A stretch of 64,000 nucleotides of DNA from Natrinema ejinorense (GCF_002494345.1 NZ_NXNI01000001.1:3472001-3536000); one strand, 5' to 3'. Positions 35,777 to 44,131 are shown, counted from the stretch's first letter. Notes: generated from the letters alone by a model not told the origin. Made by a program: numbers and translations.

Positions 35777-36463
35777 ATGGATGGCAACGAGGCGGTCGAC
35801 CGTTCCGACGCCGACCGTCGGGAACGGACCGACCAGTCGGCCGGAACGGACGACGACTCGAGCGGTGACGCGGCCGCTTCGACGGCCGGTGACGAGCGAG
35901 CCGACGACAGTGACGGATCGATGCCGGGCGTTCCGGATCCCGAGCCGGCGGAGAACGACGTCCCCGAGGACGTGCAGAAGTACGCTCGATTTACGAAGAT
36001 GGACGGCGCACAGTACGACCGGGTCAACGAGTTCCTGCGGGATCGGACCTACATCACCGCCCGCGAGTGGGCCATCGCCCGCCTCTGTTCTGATTTCCGG
36101 ACCGAGACTGGCGTCGAAATGACCAAGATCGGGGAGAACCTGCCCGAACTGGTTCCGTTCATGACCGACACCTACTCTCCGCAGGCGGTCAATCAGGCCC
36201 GATCCTCCTTCGAGGACAAGGTCCGCACGGCCGGCGCGACCTTCCTCTACGGCGCGATGTGTGACTTTTTCACCGCCGAGGAACTCGACGACGTGATGTA
36301 CGAGGCCACCGAGGTCGCCAAGTTCCTGCTCGAGGTCGAGGGCGTCGACCTCTCCGTCGAGGACGAACTCGAGGCCGAGGAACGCATCTCGAGTGTCATG
36401 CGGGAAGTTCGGGAAGCCAGCGAGGAACTCCGTGCGGAGGATCTCGCCGACGGCGATGCGTAG
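35777..36463 (+). CDS. DUF5806-like haloarchaeal protein
   Basis: A 228-aa acidic cytoplasmic protein. The first 65 residues are disordered and acidic. The folded part starts VPEDVQKYARFTKMDGAQYDRVNEFLRDRTYITAREWAIARLCSDFRTETG and continues with helical segments (LVPFMTDTYSPQAVNQAR, EELDDVMYEATEVAKFLLE). The DVQKYARF...REWAIARLC pattern matches a haloarchaea-restricted family annotated DUF5806; the REWAIARLC segment resembles a helix-turn-helix, so DNA binding is possible. Start MDGNEAVD was chosen over one nine codons upstream. It is separated by 95 bases from the propeller gene. Confidence 0.75.
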   Translation: MDGNEAVDRSDADRRERTDQSAGTDDDSSGDAAASTAGDERADDSDGSMPGVPDPEPAENDVPEDVQKYARFTKMDGAQYDRVNEFLRDRTYITAREWAIARLCSDFRTETGVEMTKIGENLPELVPFMTDTYSPQAVNQARSSFEDKVRTAGATFLYGAMCDFFTAEELDDVMYEATEVAKFLLEVEGVDLSVEDELEAEERISSVMREVREASEELRAEDLADGDA

Positions 36464-36534
36464 GCGACGGGCTCGTTCCCGCGGAGCGTGACCGCGAACT
36501 ATCTTGTGGGTGCAGCGACTCGGTCACGATATAG

Positions 36535-36966
36535 ATGTCCGATTCCCCCGATGTCCAGTTGAACTCGACCGAGAACGGACAGCGAATGGCCACGCTGATC
36601 GGTATCGGTGCCGGTATCCTCGACGTGCCGGCGTTTGCGTATCTGGGCCTCCTGTTGTTCGATGATCTCGTGTTCGGTGCGTTCGTCGGGCTCCTGGTCG
36701 GCCTCGGGACGTACCTGTTCCTTCCCGTGGCGATGGCGGACGACGGAACTCACACTTCCGAGGAGACACCGCCGATGGACACGTCCCATCCGCTCCGTCG
36801 CTTCCACCGGGCGGCGGCTGGGCTCGCGCTCATGCCGGCCGGGATCCTCCTGTTCGCCTGGGGGTTCGTCTCCCAGACGCTCCTCCTCGGCGTCCTCGCC
36901 ACGTCCGTCATCGCGGCGGTGATCTACGTGTCGCTCGCGGTCCTCCTCCCCCGACGGCTCGCCTGA
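36535..36966 (+). CDS. Hypothetical four-helix membrane protein
   Basis: A 143-aa protein with hydrophobic segments at about residues 18-40 (MATLIGIGAGILDVPAFAYLGLL), 45-68, 92-112 and 114-138 (LLLGVLATSVIAAVIYVSLAVLL). A short loop (DDGTHTSEETPPMDTSHP) separates the two helix pairs. No family signature was recognised. It lies on the same strand as the DUF5806-like gene, 71 bases after it, and before the second aldehyde dehydrogenase, but with no overlap that would prove an operon. Confidence 0.65.
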   Translation: MSDSPDVQLNSTENGQRMATLIGIGAGILDVPAFAYLGLLLFDDLVFGAFVGLLVGLGTYLFLPVAMADDGTHTSEETPPMDTSHPLRRFHRAAAGLALMPAGILLFAWGFVSQTLLLGVLATSVIAAVIYVSLAVLLPRRLA

Positions 36967-37099
36967 GGAGTGGTCGACGCCACTCGGCGGGCCGCCGATT
37001 CGAGCGGGAAAGCCCGTCGAGTGACGGGGCGTTCGGCCCGGACGCGGGTTGCGACTGCCGGTATGGTGCTTTTCCTTGCCGGTGGGATAGTGCGCCCGC

Positions 37100-38572
37100 A
37101 TGACTGATCTCCCCCTCGAACCCGAAGGCGGCTGGGAGTCGTTGTATCTCGCGGGCGAGTGGACTGACACCGGCGACCGGGACGCGATCGCCGACGAGAA
37201 TCCCTACACGCGCGAAGAGATCGCGACCGTCCCGGCGGGCACCGAGGCCGACGTCGATCGGGCCTACGAGGCCGCCGCCGAGGCACAGGACGCGTGGAGC
37301 CAGCAGCCGCCGCAGGCTCGAGCCGGTGTACTCACCGCCGCCATCGAGTTCGTCGGCGACCATCGCGAGGAGATCGCCGAACTGCTGGCCGTCGAATCCG
37401 GCAGCACGCAGGTCAAGTGCGAGGCCGAGTTGGGAACCGCGCGGGGGATGATGCAGCAGGCGGCGAGCTACCCCTTCCGGATGGACGGCCAGCACATGGA
37501 TTCGATCACCCCTGGGAAGGAGAACATCGCCGAGCGAGTACCGGTCGGCGTCGTCGGGGTCATCTCCCCGTGGAACTTCCCGCTACACCTCTCGATGCGG
37601 GCGGTCGCGCCCGCGATCGCGGCCGGGAACGCGGTCGTCCTCAAACCGGCCTCGAATACGCCGATCACGGGCGGGCTCTTACTCGCGCGGATCTTCGAGG
37701 CGGCCGGCGTTCCGGAGGGGGTCCTCAGCGTCGTTCCCGGGCGGGGCTCCGAGATCGGCGACGCGGTCGCCGGCCACGAGATCCCGCGGGTCCTCGCCTT
37801 CACCGGCTCGACCGAGATCGGCCAGCGCGTCGCCGAGAAAGCGGCGGGCAACTGCGCGCTCCCCGCGCTCGAGCTCGGCGGGAACAACGTCCACGTGGTC
37901 ACCGACGAGGCCGATCTGGATCGCGCCGTCGACGGCGGCGTCTTCGGTTCGTTCCTCCATCAGGGACAGATCTGCATTTCGACGAACCGCCACCTCGTCC
38001 ACGAGTCCATCTACGACGACTACGTCGATGCACTCGCCGACCGGGCCGCCTCGCTGCCGACCGGCGACCCGACGGACGGCGATACGGTCATCGGCCCCAT
38101 CATCGACGAGAGCCAGCGCGACCAGATCGTCGACTACGTCGAACGGTCCGTCGACGAGGGTGCGACCCTCGAGACCGGCGGCGACGCGGACGGGCTGGTC
38201 GTCGAACCCACCGTGCTATCAGATGCCGATAACGGCATGGCGGCGGCGTGCAACGAACACTTCGGTCCCGTCGCGCCGGTCATTCCGTACTCGAGCGACG
38301 AGGACGCGATCGAGCTGGCAAACGATACGATCCACGGGCTGTCGGGGTCGGTTCACAGCGAGGACGTAGAGCGGGCTCGCCGGATCGCGGACGGGATCGA
38401 GACGGGCATGATCCACGTCAACGACCAGCCGATCAACGACGAGCCCCACGTCCCCTTCGGCGGGATGAAGCAATCGGGCATGGGCCGGTACAACGGCGAG
38501 CAGATCTTGGACGAGCTAACGACGACGAAGTGGATCTCGGTCCAACACGAGCCTCGAGAGTACCCGTTCTGA
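37100..38572 (+). CDS. Aldehyde dehydrogenase family protein, paralogue of 4092-5603
   Basis: A 490-aa enzyme with Glu258 in LELGGNN and Cys292 in QGQICISTNRH as catalytic pair; cofactor motifs are GVVGVISPWNFPLHLS and FTGSTEIGQR. It shares most of its sequence with the protein at 4092-5603, including GEWTDTGDRD against GEWVPAGDRD and the end WISVQHEPREYPF. The two are recent paralogues within this window, so they may act on related aromatic or short aldehydes. It is a single gene upstream of the MFS transporter, with 147 bases between them. Confidence 0.92.
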   Translation: MTDLPLEPEGGWESLYLAGEWTDTGDRDAIADENPYTREEIATVPAGTEADVDRAYEAAAEAQDAWSQQPPQARAGVLTAAIEFVGDHREEIAELLAVESGSTQVKCEAELGTARGMMQQAASYPFRMDGQHMDSITPGKENIAERVPVGVVGVISPWNFPLHLSMRAVAPAIAAGNAVVLKPASNTPITGGLLLARIFEAAGVPEGVLSVVPGRGSEIGDAVAGHEIPRVLAFTGSTEIGQRVAEKAAGNCALPALELGGNNVHVVTDEADLDRAVDGGVFGSFLHQGQICISTNRHLVHESIYDDYVDALADRAASLPTGDPTDGDTVIGPIIDESQRDQIVDYVERSVDEGATLETGGDADGLVVEPTVLSDADNGMAAACNEHFGPVAPVIPYSSDEDAIELANDTIHGLSGSVHSEDVERARRIADGIETGMIHVNDQPINDEPHVPFGGMKQSGMGRYNGEQILDELTTTKWISVQHEPREYPF

Positions 38573-38719
38573 CGGCTGGAGGGCTTTCGGCACTCCGTCG
38601 GCGTCGGTCACGGACGGAGTGCAACTATCGTCGCTCCTGACCGTCTCCAACTCGAGCCGACGAGCAACAGAGGCGTTCGGTTTCGGAACGCTTGAGGTCC
38701 GTTATCAGAAATACCGACT

Positions 38720-39877
38720 GTGCCTCGTTCCCGACTCTTCGCGTCCCTCTGTGGCCTCGTCTTTCTCGTCAATCTCGCCAGAATCGTCTTCGCACCGCTT
38801 CTGGACGTGTTTATCACCGAGTTCGCGATCGGGGAGGCCACTGCCGGACTGATCGCGACGCTCGTCTGGGTCGGGAGCGCCTCCCTTCGACTGCCGACCG
38901 GGTGGCTCCTGACGAAGGTTCCGAGACACCGCATCGTAGTCGCGTCCGGACTCGTTCTCTCGGTTTCGTCCGGACTGGCCGCGACCGCGACGACGGTCCG
39001 ACACCTCATGGCCGGCGCCTTCCTCATGGGGATCGCCTCCGGGATATACTTCGTCGCGGCGAATCCGCTCGTGAGCGAACTGTACCCATCCCGCGTCGGT
39101 CGCGTCATGGGAATCCACGGGGCGGCCAGCCAGATCGCCGCGGTGATCGCCGCGCCGTTCGTCGCGCTGACGCTGCTCGTCGACTGGCGACTCTCGCTGT
39201 GGGCGATCGCCGTCGGCGCGGCAGTGATAACGGGCTACACGTGGCTCGCTGCGAGGGACACCGAGATGCCGGCGGCGGGTGAAGAAGACCGCGACTTCCT
39301 CGGCAGTGCGCTTTCGGAGTGGCGCATCATCGTCACGGGACTGGCGATCGTCGGCGCGGCGGTGTTCGTCTGGCAGGGCGTCTTCAATTTCTACGAACTG
39401 TACATGCAGTCGAAAGGGCTCTCCGATCGAACGGCGGGCGCAATGCTCACGGTCGTCTTCGCGTCGGGCGTTCCCGCGTTTTTCGTCGGCGGCGATCTGG
39501 CCGACAGACTCCCCCACGTGCCGTACCTGCTCGGAATCGTCGGCGCGTTCTCCGCGTGTCTGTACGCGCTGACGCTCGTCGAAGGCCTGCTCGCGATCGT
39601 CGCCATCACCGTGATCCTCGGGTTCGTCGTCCACGCCCTGTTCCCGGCCACGGACACCTACCTCCTCGATACGCTCCCCGATTCGACGCGTGGCAGCGCC
39701 TACGCCGCGTTCAGCTCCGCCTGGATGCTGACGCAGGCGCTCGGTTCCTCCGCCCTCGGGGTCTTCATCGAGCAGGACTACTCCTACGACGCGGTGTTCG
39801 CCAGCGCCGCGCTCTTCCTCGCTGCCACGATCGCCATCCTCGCCGTCCTCGAGTGGCGGGGATGGCTACCGAGTTGA
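38720..39877 (+). CDS. MFS transporter
   Basis: A 385-aa protein with 12 predicted helices in two halves. The loop between helices 2 and 3 reads GSASLRLPTGWLLTKVPRHRIV, the MFS A-motif equivalent; the matching loop in the second half is GGDLADRLPHVPYLLG. The hydrophilic link between halves contains DTEMPAAGEEDRDFLG. The start is a GTG at 38720; no ATG fits near the first helix. The substrate is unknown. The upstream aldehyde dehydrogenase may or may not be functionally related. Confidence 0.88.
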   Translation: MPRSRLFASLCGLVFLVNLARIVFAPLLDVFITEFAIGEATAGLIATLVWVGSASLRLPTGWLLTKVPRHRIVVASGLVLSVSSGLAATATTVRHLMAGAFLMGIASGIYFVAANPLVSELYPSRVGRVMGIHGAASQIAAVIAAPFVALTLLVDWRLSLWAIAVGAAVITGYTWLAARDTEMPAAGEEDRDFLGSALSEWRIIVTGLAIVGAAVFVWQGVFNFYELYMQSKGLSDRTAGAMLTVVFASGVPAFFVGGDLADRLPHVPYLLGIVGAFSACLYALTLVEGLLAIVAITVILGFVVHALFPATDTYLLDTLPDSTRGSAYAAFSSAWMLTQALGSSALGVFIEQDYSYDAVFASAALFLAATIAILAVLEWRGWLPS

Positions 39878-39931
39878 ACTGCCCGGAGTCGATCGTCCGC
39901 CGTCGCTGCTCGTGAGTTGCGCGCAGCGACA

Positions 39932-40121
39932 TGCGAGGGTTGGGATTCGAACCACGCCCGAGAACCTGCTCGCGCTGCTCGCAGAACCTCGGTCTGATTC
40001 GAATCCCGCGTCTCGTACTCGTCACTCGCGGATGCTCGTGACGAGTGCGAGGGTTGGGATTTGAACTACCGCAAGACGGTCGCTCACTCCGTTCGCCCTG
40101 CGTCTTGCGTCGTTCAAATCC
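39932..40121. repeat. Two extra copies of the tRNA-Leu 3' end, each in a hairpin
   Basis: The 3' end of the tRNA-Leu gene (minus strand; plus reads tgcgagggttgggatt) recurs at 39932-39953 and 40046-40066 in addition to the true gene at 40161. The 5' flank gagttgcgcgcagcga is also shared by the first and true copies. Each extra copy is followed by its inverse: GGGATTCGAA at 39942 pairs with TTCGAATCCC at 39998, and GGATTTGAAC at 40057 pairs with GTTCAAATCC at 40112, the latter extended by CGCAAGACG/CGTCTTGCG. A further 14-bp stem with one mismatch lies at 40012-40051. These look like integration scars or tRNA-derived palindromic elements. Confidence 0.75.
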
Positions 40122-40160
40122 AAGAACGCAGTCGCTGCTTGCGAGTTGCGCGCAGCGATA

Positions 40161-40244
40161 TGCGAGGGTTGGGATTTGAACCCAAGGACTCCTACGAGAG
40201 CGGGTCTTAAGCCCACCGCCGTTGGCCTGCTTGGCTACCCTCGC
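40161..40244 (-). tRNA. trnL: tRNA-Leu (anticodon UAA)
   Basis: The minus strand folds as a cloverleaf: acceptor GCGAGGG/CCCTCGC, a D-arm, anticodon stem GTGGG/CCCGC around the loop CTTAAGA (anticodon TAA), a long class II variable arm, and T-arm TTGGG/CCCAA around TTCAAAT. Discriminator A is at 40161. The length without CCA is 84 nt. No intron was seen. The 3' end is repeated twice downstream, as expected for a gene used as an attachment site. Confidence 0.95.
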
Positions 40245-40301
40245 ACAGAAGTGCACTCGAGGATTGGCCCGGAGTCGGGATGTGCGTTTCGATTCGTACC
40301 C

Positions 40302-40649
40302 TTACCAGTCGACGCTCAACGTCCCGTCGCCGTGGGGATCCGGCGCGATTTCCTCGTCGGTCCGGCGGTCGACGACGTGGATACAGCCGTCGTCTTTCTT
40401 CGCCGGGCAGACCTCCGCGGCGCGGACGTTGTGCTCGAGGTCCTCCTCGCCGAAGAAGTACTCGGTGGGCTGGGCCATGCCGGAGGCGATGGACATCTCC
40501 CAGTTGGCGCTGACCTCGGCGCACTTGCCCGCGCCGAAGCACTTGTTCGCCTCGAAGATGATCTTGTACGGTTTCTCCGCCACCGGCGGCGCGTCGCTCG
40601 ATCCGACATCGCTGGCGCGCTGGATGCCGTCGTCGTCGTCGTCGCTCAT
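40302..40649 (-). CDS. Ferredoxin (3Fe-4S or 4Fe-4S type)
   Basis: A 115-aa acidic protein. Cluster ligands are Cys37 and Cys43 in KCFGAGKCAEVSANW and Cys81 in EVCPAKKDDGC, with Cys89 close by. The first motif lacks the central cysteine of the CxxCxxC pattern, so a [3Fe-4S] cluster is more likely than a classic [4Fe-4S]. An N-terminal acidic extension of 25 residues is typical of salt-in organisms. It would carry electrons for a dehydrogenase or monooxygenase; no partner gene is adjacent. It lies 57 bases downstream of tRNA-Leu's 5' end, on the same strand. Confidence 0.85.
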   Translation of the reverse strand: MSDDDDDGIQRASDVGSSDAPPVAEKPYKIIFEANKCFGAGKCAEVSANWEMSIASGMAQPTEYFFGEEDLEHNVRAAEVCPAKKDDGCIHVVDRRTDEEIAPDPHGDGTLSVDW

Positions 40650-41283
40650 ATGTACCCGTTCGGGCGAGCCGTCTTTCGCGTTACGGTTGTCGCGAACGAC
40701 AGTGTGCGGCGAGGGGTGGGCGAGGAGTGGGTCTCCGTGGCGCCCCTCCCGAAACCGGCCTCGGTTCCATCGCTGGTCGACTGTACCACGTCATTTAGAA
40801 ACAACATAGATGTTTATTCTATACTTCTTCTCTCCGTCGAGCCACAAATAGTTCTGAAATATGAAATAGTGGGTATATAATAGAACGTGGCAGAGAATCG
40901 TCCGAAACGGGGTCGGTCCAGTGCCGTTCCGATCGATGAAACAGTGTTGCGGTCCATCGATGAACGACGCTGTTCGTCCGCGGTGGTCGATTCCGAACCG
41001 AGCGAGAGTACTCACCACCGGTCCAGTAGATAGAACACGTCTCCCTTTGGGGCCGCGTCCAGACCCGACGGCGACGACACTGCGGGTTCTATCGATCGCT
41101 CCGATTGACCGACAGCTCCGTGACTTCGATTCCGGGCGGGACGAGACCCCGAGCGCTGAGAGCCCATAGTATAATTGTAATTTACTATTCTTGACTGCCA
41201 CACCTATTTCTAATAACAAACTTCAAAAAAGTTTCTTCGGCCGTTCTCCGTACGGTGTTGATTACACTCATATGTGTGTAATG
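40650..41283. other. Gene-free AT-rich stretch between ferredoxin and IclR genes
   Basis: These 634 bases are gene-free. They have AT-rich parts at about 40795-40890 and 41160-41280 around a GC-rich middle. The open frames at 40791-41219 (minus) and 40921-41169 (plus) lack start context and ordinary composition. A likely terminator for the IclR gene is at 41218-41235. I recognise no RNA gene or mobile element here. Confidence 0.55.
41218..41235 (-). terminator. Likely terminator of the first IclR gene
   Basis: AAACTT (41218-41223) and AAGTTT (41229-41234) pair around caaaa; on the minus strand the region reads as a T-run followed by more T-rich sequence. It lies about 50 bases after the IclR stop at 41284. 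Confidence 0.45.
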
Positions 41284-42063
41284 CTATCGGAATAGTTCCG
41301 ACTCGAGCGACTCGATTTCGTCGAGTAACAGCTGTCCGATCTCTTCCGTGGTCGATTCGTCGACGGCCATGCGGTAGGTCGGACCGCCGATCGAGAACGC
41401 GCCGACGACCTCGCCGTCGGGGTTCGTTACGGAAGCGCCGACGGACCGATACCCGGCGATCAGTTCCTCGTCGTTGATCGCGTAGCCGCGGTCTCGGATC
41501 GCCGCGAGTTCGTCGAACAGCGCCGTTTCGTCGGTGACGGTTTGGTCGGTCGTCGACGGAAACCCCCACCGATCGATGATCTCTCGGATGCGTGGCTCGG
41601 GCATCGATGCCAGCATGGCCTTGCCCGAGGCACAGTTGTGCATATAAAACCGGTTCCCCGCCCGAAACGGCCCCCGTTCAGAGAACCCGCGTCGGCTCGA
41701 CTCACCGATCGCGTACTCGAGTGAGTACGCGCGGCCGTTCTCCTCGACGATGAAGTCGGCTTCGTGTCCGGTCTCTTCGGCGAGGGAGTAGACCCGTCTC
41801 CGGGCCGTCGCGTACAGCGGGTTTCGGTCCCGCGCGTGCTCGCCGAACGGGAGGAACTCGAGGCCGACGTGGTAGGTGTCCCCGTCGCGGACGAGAAACC
41901 CCTCGTCGACCAGCGTGTGGAGGTGATTGTGGACGGTGCTTTTCGCCAACCCGAGGCGGTTGGCCAGCTCGCTCAGCGTGGCCTCGTCGCTGTTTCGGAC
42001 CGCCCGAACGAGCGCGAGCGACGTTTTCGTCGTCTTGACCGGTCGGGGGCGTTCGTCCGTCAT
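41284..42063 (-). CDS. IclR family transcriptional regulator
   Basis: A 259-aa regulator. The N-terminal winged helix spans about residues 10-75 (DEATLSELANRLGLAKSTVHNHLHTLVDEGFLVRDGDTYHVG). The effector-binding GAF-like domain follows, with the conserved HNCASGKAMLASMPEPRI and a YAINDEELIAGYRSVGASV motif. It is 40-50% similar by eye to the IclR protein at 60498-61271. A TATA-like box (minus GCTTATGC, 42088-42095) lies 25-32 nt before the ATG, and a CGTTC-N9-GAACG dyad abuts it, so autoregulation is likely. The nearby proline genes are possible targets. Confidence 0.92.
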   Translation of the reverse strand: MTDERPRPVKTTKTSLALVRAVRNSDEATLSELANRLGLAKSTVHNHLHTLVDEGFLVRDGDTYHVGLEFLPFGEHARDRNPLYATARRRVYSLAEETGHEADFIVEENGRAYSLEYAIGESSRRGFSERGPFRAGNRFYMHNCASGKAMLASMPEPRIREIIDRWGFPSTTDQTVTDETALFDELAAIRDRGYAINDEELIAGYRSVGASVTNPDGEVVGAFSIGGPTYRMAVDESTTEEIGQLLLDEIESLESELFR

Positions 42064-42094
42064 GGTCCGAAGTCCCGTTCCGTCGACGCATAAG

Positions 42095-42113
42095 CGTTCG
42101 GAATGTGTGAACG
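42095..42113. promoter_or_regulatory. Candidate IclR operator, site 1
   Basis: CGTTC (42095-42099), nine bases, GAACG (42109-42113). It touches the TATA-like box of the IclR gene. The same arrangement occurs at the second IclR gene (61300-61320). Confidence 0.55.
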
Positions 42114-42273
42114 CCGTTTCGTTCGATCCGTCACCGATCGACTTTCTTTCTCGAAATCATGTTGGTATCGATGGGCGATCGGGGCGTGACACCCGTCTCG
42201 GTGCGCGTGCTCGGTCCGCCTACCGGCGGTCCCGCCGTCAGTACACGCCTCACCGAGCCCATCCGCGGCGTTG

Positions 42274-42292
42274 CGTTCGGAACGTGTGAACG
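42274..42292. promoter_or_regulatory. Candidate IclR operator, site 2
   Basis: CGTTC, nine bases, GAACG. It matches site 1 at 18 of 19 positions (one T/C change in the spacer) although it is 179 bases away. Confidence 0.5.
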
Positions 42293-42363
42293 GCCGATCG
42301 GACGTTCCCGTCCCCATCGGGACAGGGCTCCGGACCGGATCGCCGCCGGGACCGAGCCCGGAC

Positions 42364-42382
42364 CGTTCACGCTGTCGGAACA
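42364..42382. promoter_or_regulatory. Candidate IclR operator, site 3
   Basis: CGTTC, nine bases, GAACA. Same half-site spacing as sites 1 and 2, with an unrelated spacer. Confidence 0.4.
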
Positions 42383-42420
42383 CCGCCGCTCGAGGCGTCA
42401 TCTCGACGGGTGAAACGGTA

Positions 42421-42519
42421 CTAGTCGGCCCCGCAGCGCCCCGTCCAGCCGCACCGTCGACACCACTCCTCCGGTGCGTCGGTCGATCCTCCACAGAGAG
42501 GACAGGTCGTTTCAGTCAT
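42421..42519 (-). CDS. 32-aa zinc-ribbon microprotein
   Basis: An ATG at 42519 opens a 32-codon frame ending TAG at 42421: MTETTCPLCGGSTDAPEEW then CRRCGWTGRCGAD. Two CxxC knuckles (CPLC and CRRC) separated by 11-12 residues form a complete zinc-ribbon, and further cysteine follows. Many such 'CPxCG' small zinc proteins are known in haloarchaea. The start overlaps the end of the P5C dehydrogenase gene by eight bases, so it is translated from the same message. A role in regulating that enzyme or the island is an inference. Confidence 0.75.
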   Translation of the reverse strand: MTETTCPLCGGSTDAPEEWCRRCGWTGRCGAD

Positions 42520-44047
42520 CGTCCGTCGTGATGTCCGCGGACAGGCCCTGTGCCATCTCGATGTCGTTCGAGTTGTTCAGCGTCCACGCGGTGCGTTCGG
42601 TGACGGCCTCGATCACTTCCCGACCGCTCGGGTAGCCGTTCCCGGACTTCTTGACGCCACCGAACGGCAGGTGAACCTCCGCGCCGATACACGGGAGGTT
42701 TCCGTACGCGAGCCCGACCTCGGCGTTGTCCCGGTAGTAGTTGACCTCGCGGTAATCCTCGGAGATGATCGCGCCCGCGAGCCCGTACTCGGTGTCGTTG
42801 TGGATCTCGACGGCGTCTTCGATGTCGCCCGAGTACTCCATGAGTGCGACGTGGGGGCCGAAGACCTCTTCCTGGGTACAGCGGAGGTCCGCCTCGTGAT
42901 CGGCCTCGTAGACGAAGGGGCCGACCCAGTGGCCTTCGGCGTGGCCGTCCGGAATCTCGTCGTCGGCCAGTTCGTCGCGGTCGACGAGGACGTCGACGTC
43001 TTCGCTTCGGGCGAGTTCGTTGTACTCGAGGACCTTCTCCTTGTGCTCGCCCTCGACGAGTGGCCCCATGAAGGTGTCCTCCGCGAGCGGATCGCCGACG
43101 GCGATGTTCTCGGCGATCTCGACGAAGCGCGATTTGAACTCGTCGTAGATGTCCTCGTGGACGATCAGGCGCTCGGCCGAGACGCAGCGCTGGCCGGTGG
43201 TCTTGAACGAACTCATGACGGCCGAGTGGACGGCCGTGTCGAGGTCGGCCTCGTCGGTGACGACGACCGCGTTCTTGCCGCCCATCTCACAGGCCGCGAG
43301 CGTGCCGGGCTGTTCGGCGACGGTGCGGGCGACTTCCTGACCGACCTCGGCCGAGCCGGTAAAGAGGACGGTGTCGACGCGCGGGTCGTCGACGATGGTG
43401 GCGCCCGCGTCGCCAAAGCCTTGCACCATGTTGAAGACGCCGTCGGGGATGCCGCTTTCCTCGAACATTTCGGCGACGATATGGGCACACCACGGCGTCT
43501 GTTCGGCGGGCTTCCAGACGACGGTGTTGCCCTCGACCAGCGAGACGGCCATGTGCCAGAAGGGGATCGCGACCGGGAAGTTCCAGGGCGTGATGCAGCC
43601 GACGACGCCGCGGGGTTTCCGCCGCATGTACGCGTCTTTGCTCCCGATCTCCGAGGGCACGACGTCGCCGTGGGGATGGCGGGCGTTGCCGGCGGCCCAC
43701 TCGACCATGTGTGCGGCCTCGACGACGTCGGCTTTCCCTTCGGAAATCTCTTTGCCACACTCCTTCGTGACGATTTCCCCGAGTTCGTCCGTCCGATCGC
43801 GAAGCTCCTGGTAGATGTCCCACAGGTACTCCGCGCGATCGATGTGTGACAGTTTTTCCCACTCCTCTTGGACGCTGTCCGCGGCCTCGAGGGCCGCGTC
43901 GACGTCCGCTTCGGTTCCCCGGTGGAAGGTCCGAAGCGTCTCGCCGGTCGCCGGGTTCTCGCTCTCGAACGTGTCGTCGCCCTCTCCGTCGGTCCACTCA
44001 CCGTCGATGTAATGGCGCTCGGGACGGGCTGTCGTCTGCTGACTCAT
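42512..44047 (-). CDS. Delta-1-pyrroline-5-carboxylate dehydrogenase (aldehyde dehydrogenase family)
   Basis: A 511-aa aldehyde dehydrogenase. Glu254 in CEMGGKNAVVV and Cys288 in TGQRCVSAERL are the catalytic pair; GVVGCITPWNFPVAIPFWHM and LFTGSAEVGQEV are the cofactor motifs. It is much less like the other two aldehyde dehydrogenases of the window. Assignment to P5C dehydrogenase (glutamate-semialdehyde to glutamate, second step of proline breakdown) rests mainly on its divergent proline dehydrogenase and symporter neighbours. A TATA-like box lies at 44072-44079. It forms an operon with the zinc-ribbon microprotein. A 2-oxoglutarate-semialdehyde enzyme is the alternative. Confidence 0.85.
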   Translation of the reverse strand: MSQQTTARPERHYIDGEWTDGEGDDTFESENPATGETLRTFHRGTEADVDAALEAADSVQEEWEKLSHIDRAEYLWDIYQELRDRTDELGEIVTKECGKEISEGKADVVEAAHMVEWAAGNARHPHGDVVPSEIGSKDAYMRRKPRGVVGCITPWNFPVAIPFWHMAVSLVEGNTVVWKPAEQTPWCAHIVAEMFEESGIPDGVFNMVQGFGDAGATIVDDPRVDTVLFTGSAEVGQEVARTVAEQPGTLAACEMGGKNAVVVTDEADLDTAVHSAVMSSFKTTGQRCVSAERLIVHEDIYDEFKSRFVEIAENIAVGDPLAEDTFMGPLVEGEHKEKVLEYNELARSEDVDVLVDRDELADDEIPDGHAEGHWVGPFVYEADHEADLRCTQEEVFGPHVALMEYSGDIEDAVEIHNDTEYGLAGAIISEDYREVNYYRDNAEVGLAYGNLPCIGAEVHLPFGGVKKSGNGYPSGREVIEAVTERTAWTLNNSNDIEMAQGLSADITTDDD

Positions 44048-44071
44048 ACGCTATCGGTCGTCGATCGGGGA

Positions 44072-44079
44072 GGAATAAC
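44072..44079 (-). promoter_or_regulatory. TATA-like box of the P5C dehydrogenase gene
   Basis: The minus strand reads GTTATTCC 25-32 nt before the ATG at 44047. Confidence 0.45.
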
Positions 44080-44131
44080 AGTGGCCTCCCATGGTCGGGC
44101 CGCCACGCCGGGGCCGGACGCCGTCGACAGA

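Larger units (their letters stand above)
42064..42420. other. Gene-free stretch with three dyads
   Basis: These 357 bases lie between the IclR start and the end of the zinc-ribbon gene. They hold the IclR promoter and three CGTTC-N9-GAAC(G/A) dyads, listed separately. The weak open frames here were rejected. Confidence 0.55.

Noticed and set aside
39901-40121. Additional tRNA genes or a CRISPR-like repeat array
   Set aside because: Only the T-arm and acceptor end of tRNA-Leu are repeated, without D or anticodon arms, and the spacers are part of hairpins rather than unique spacers of even size.
40791-41219. 142-aa minus-strand frame in the AT-rich interval
   Set aside because: No start context, no domain and odd composition; treated as non-coding.
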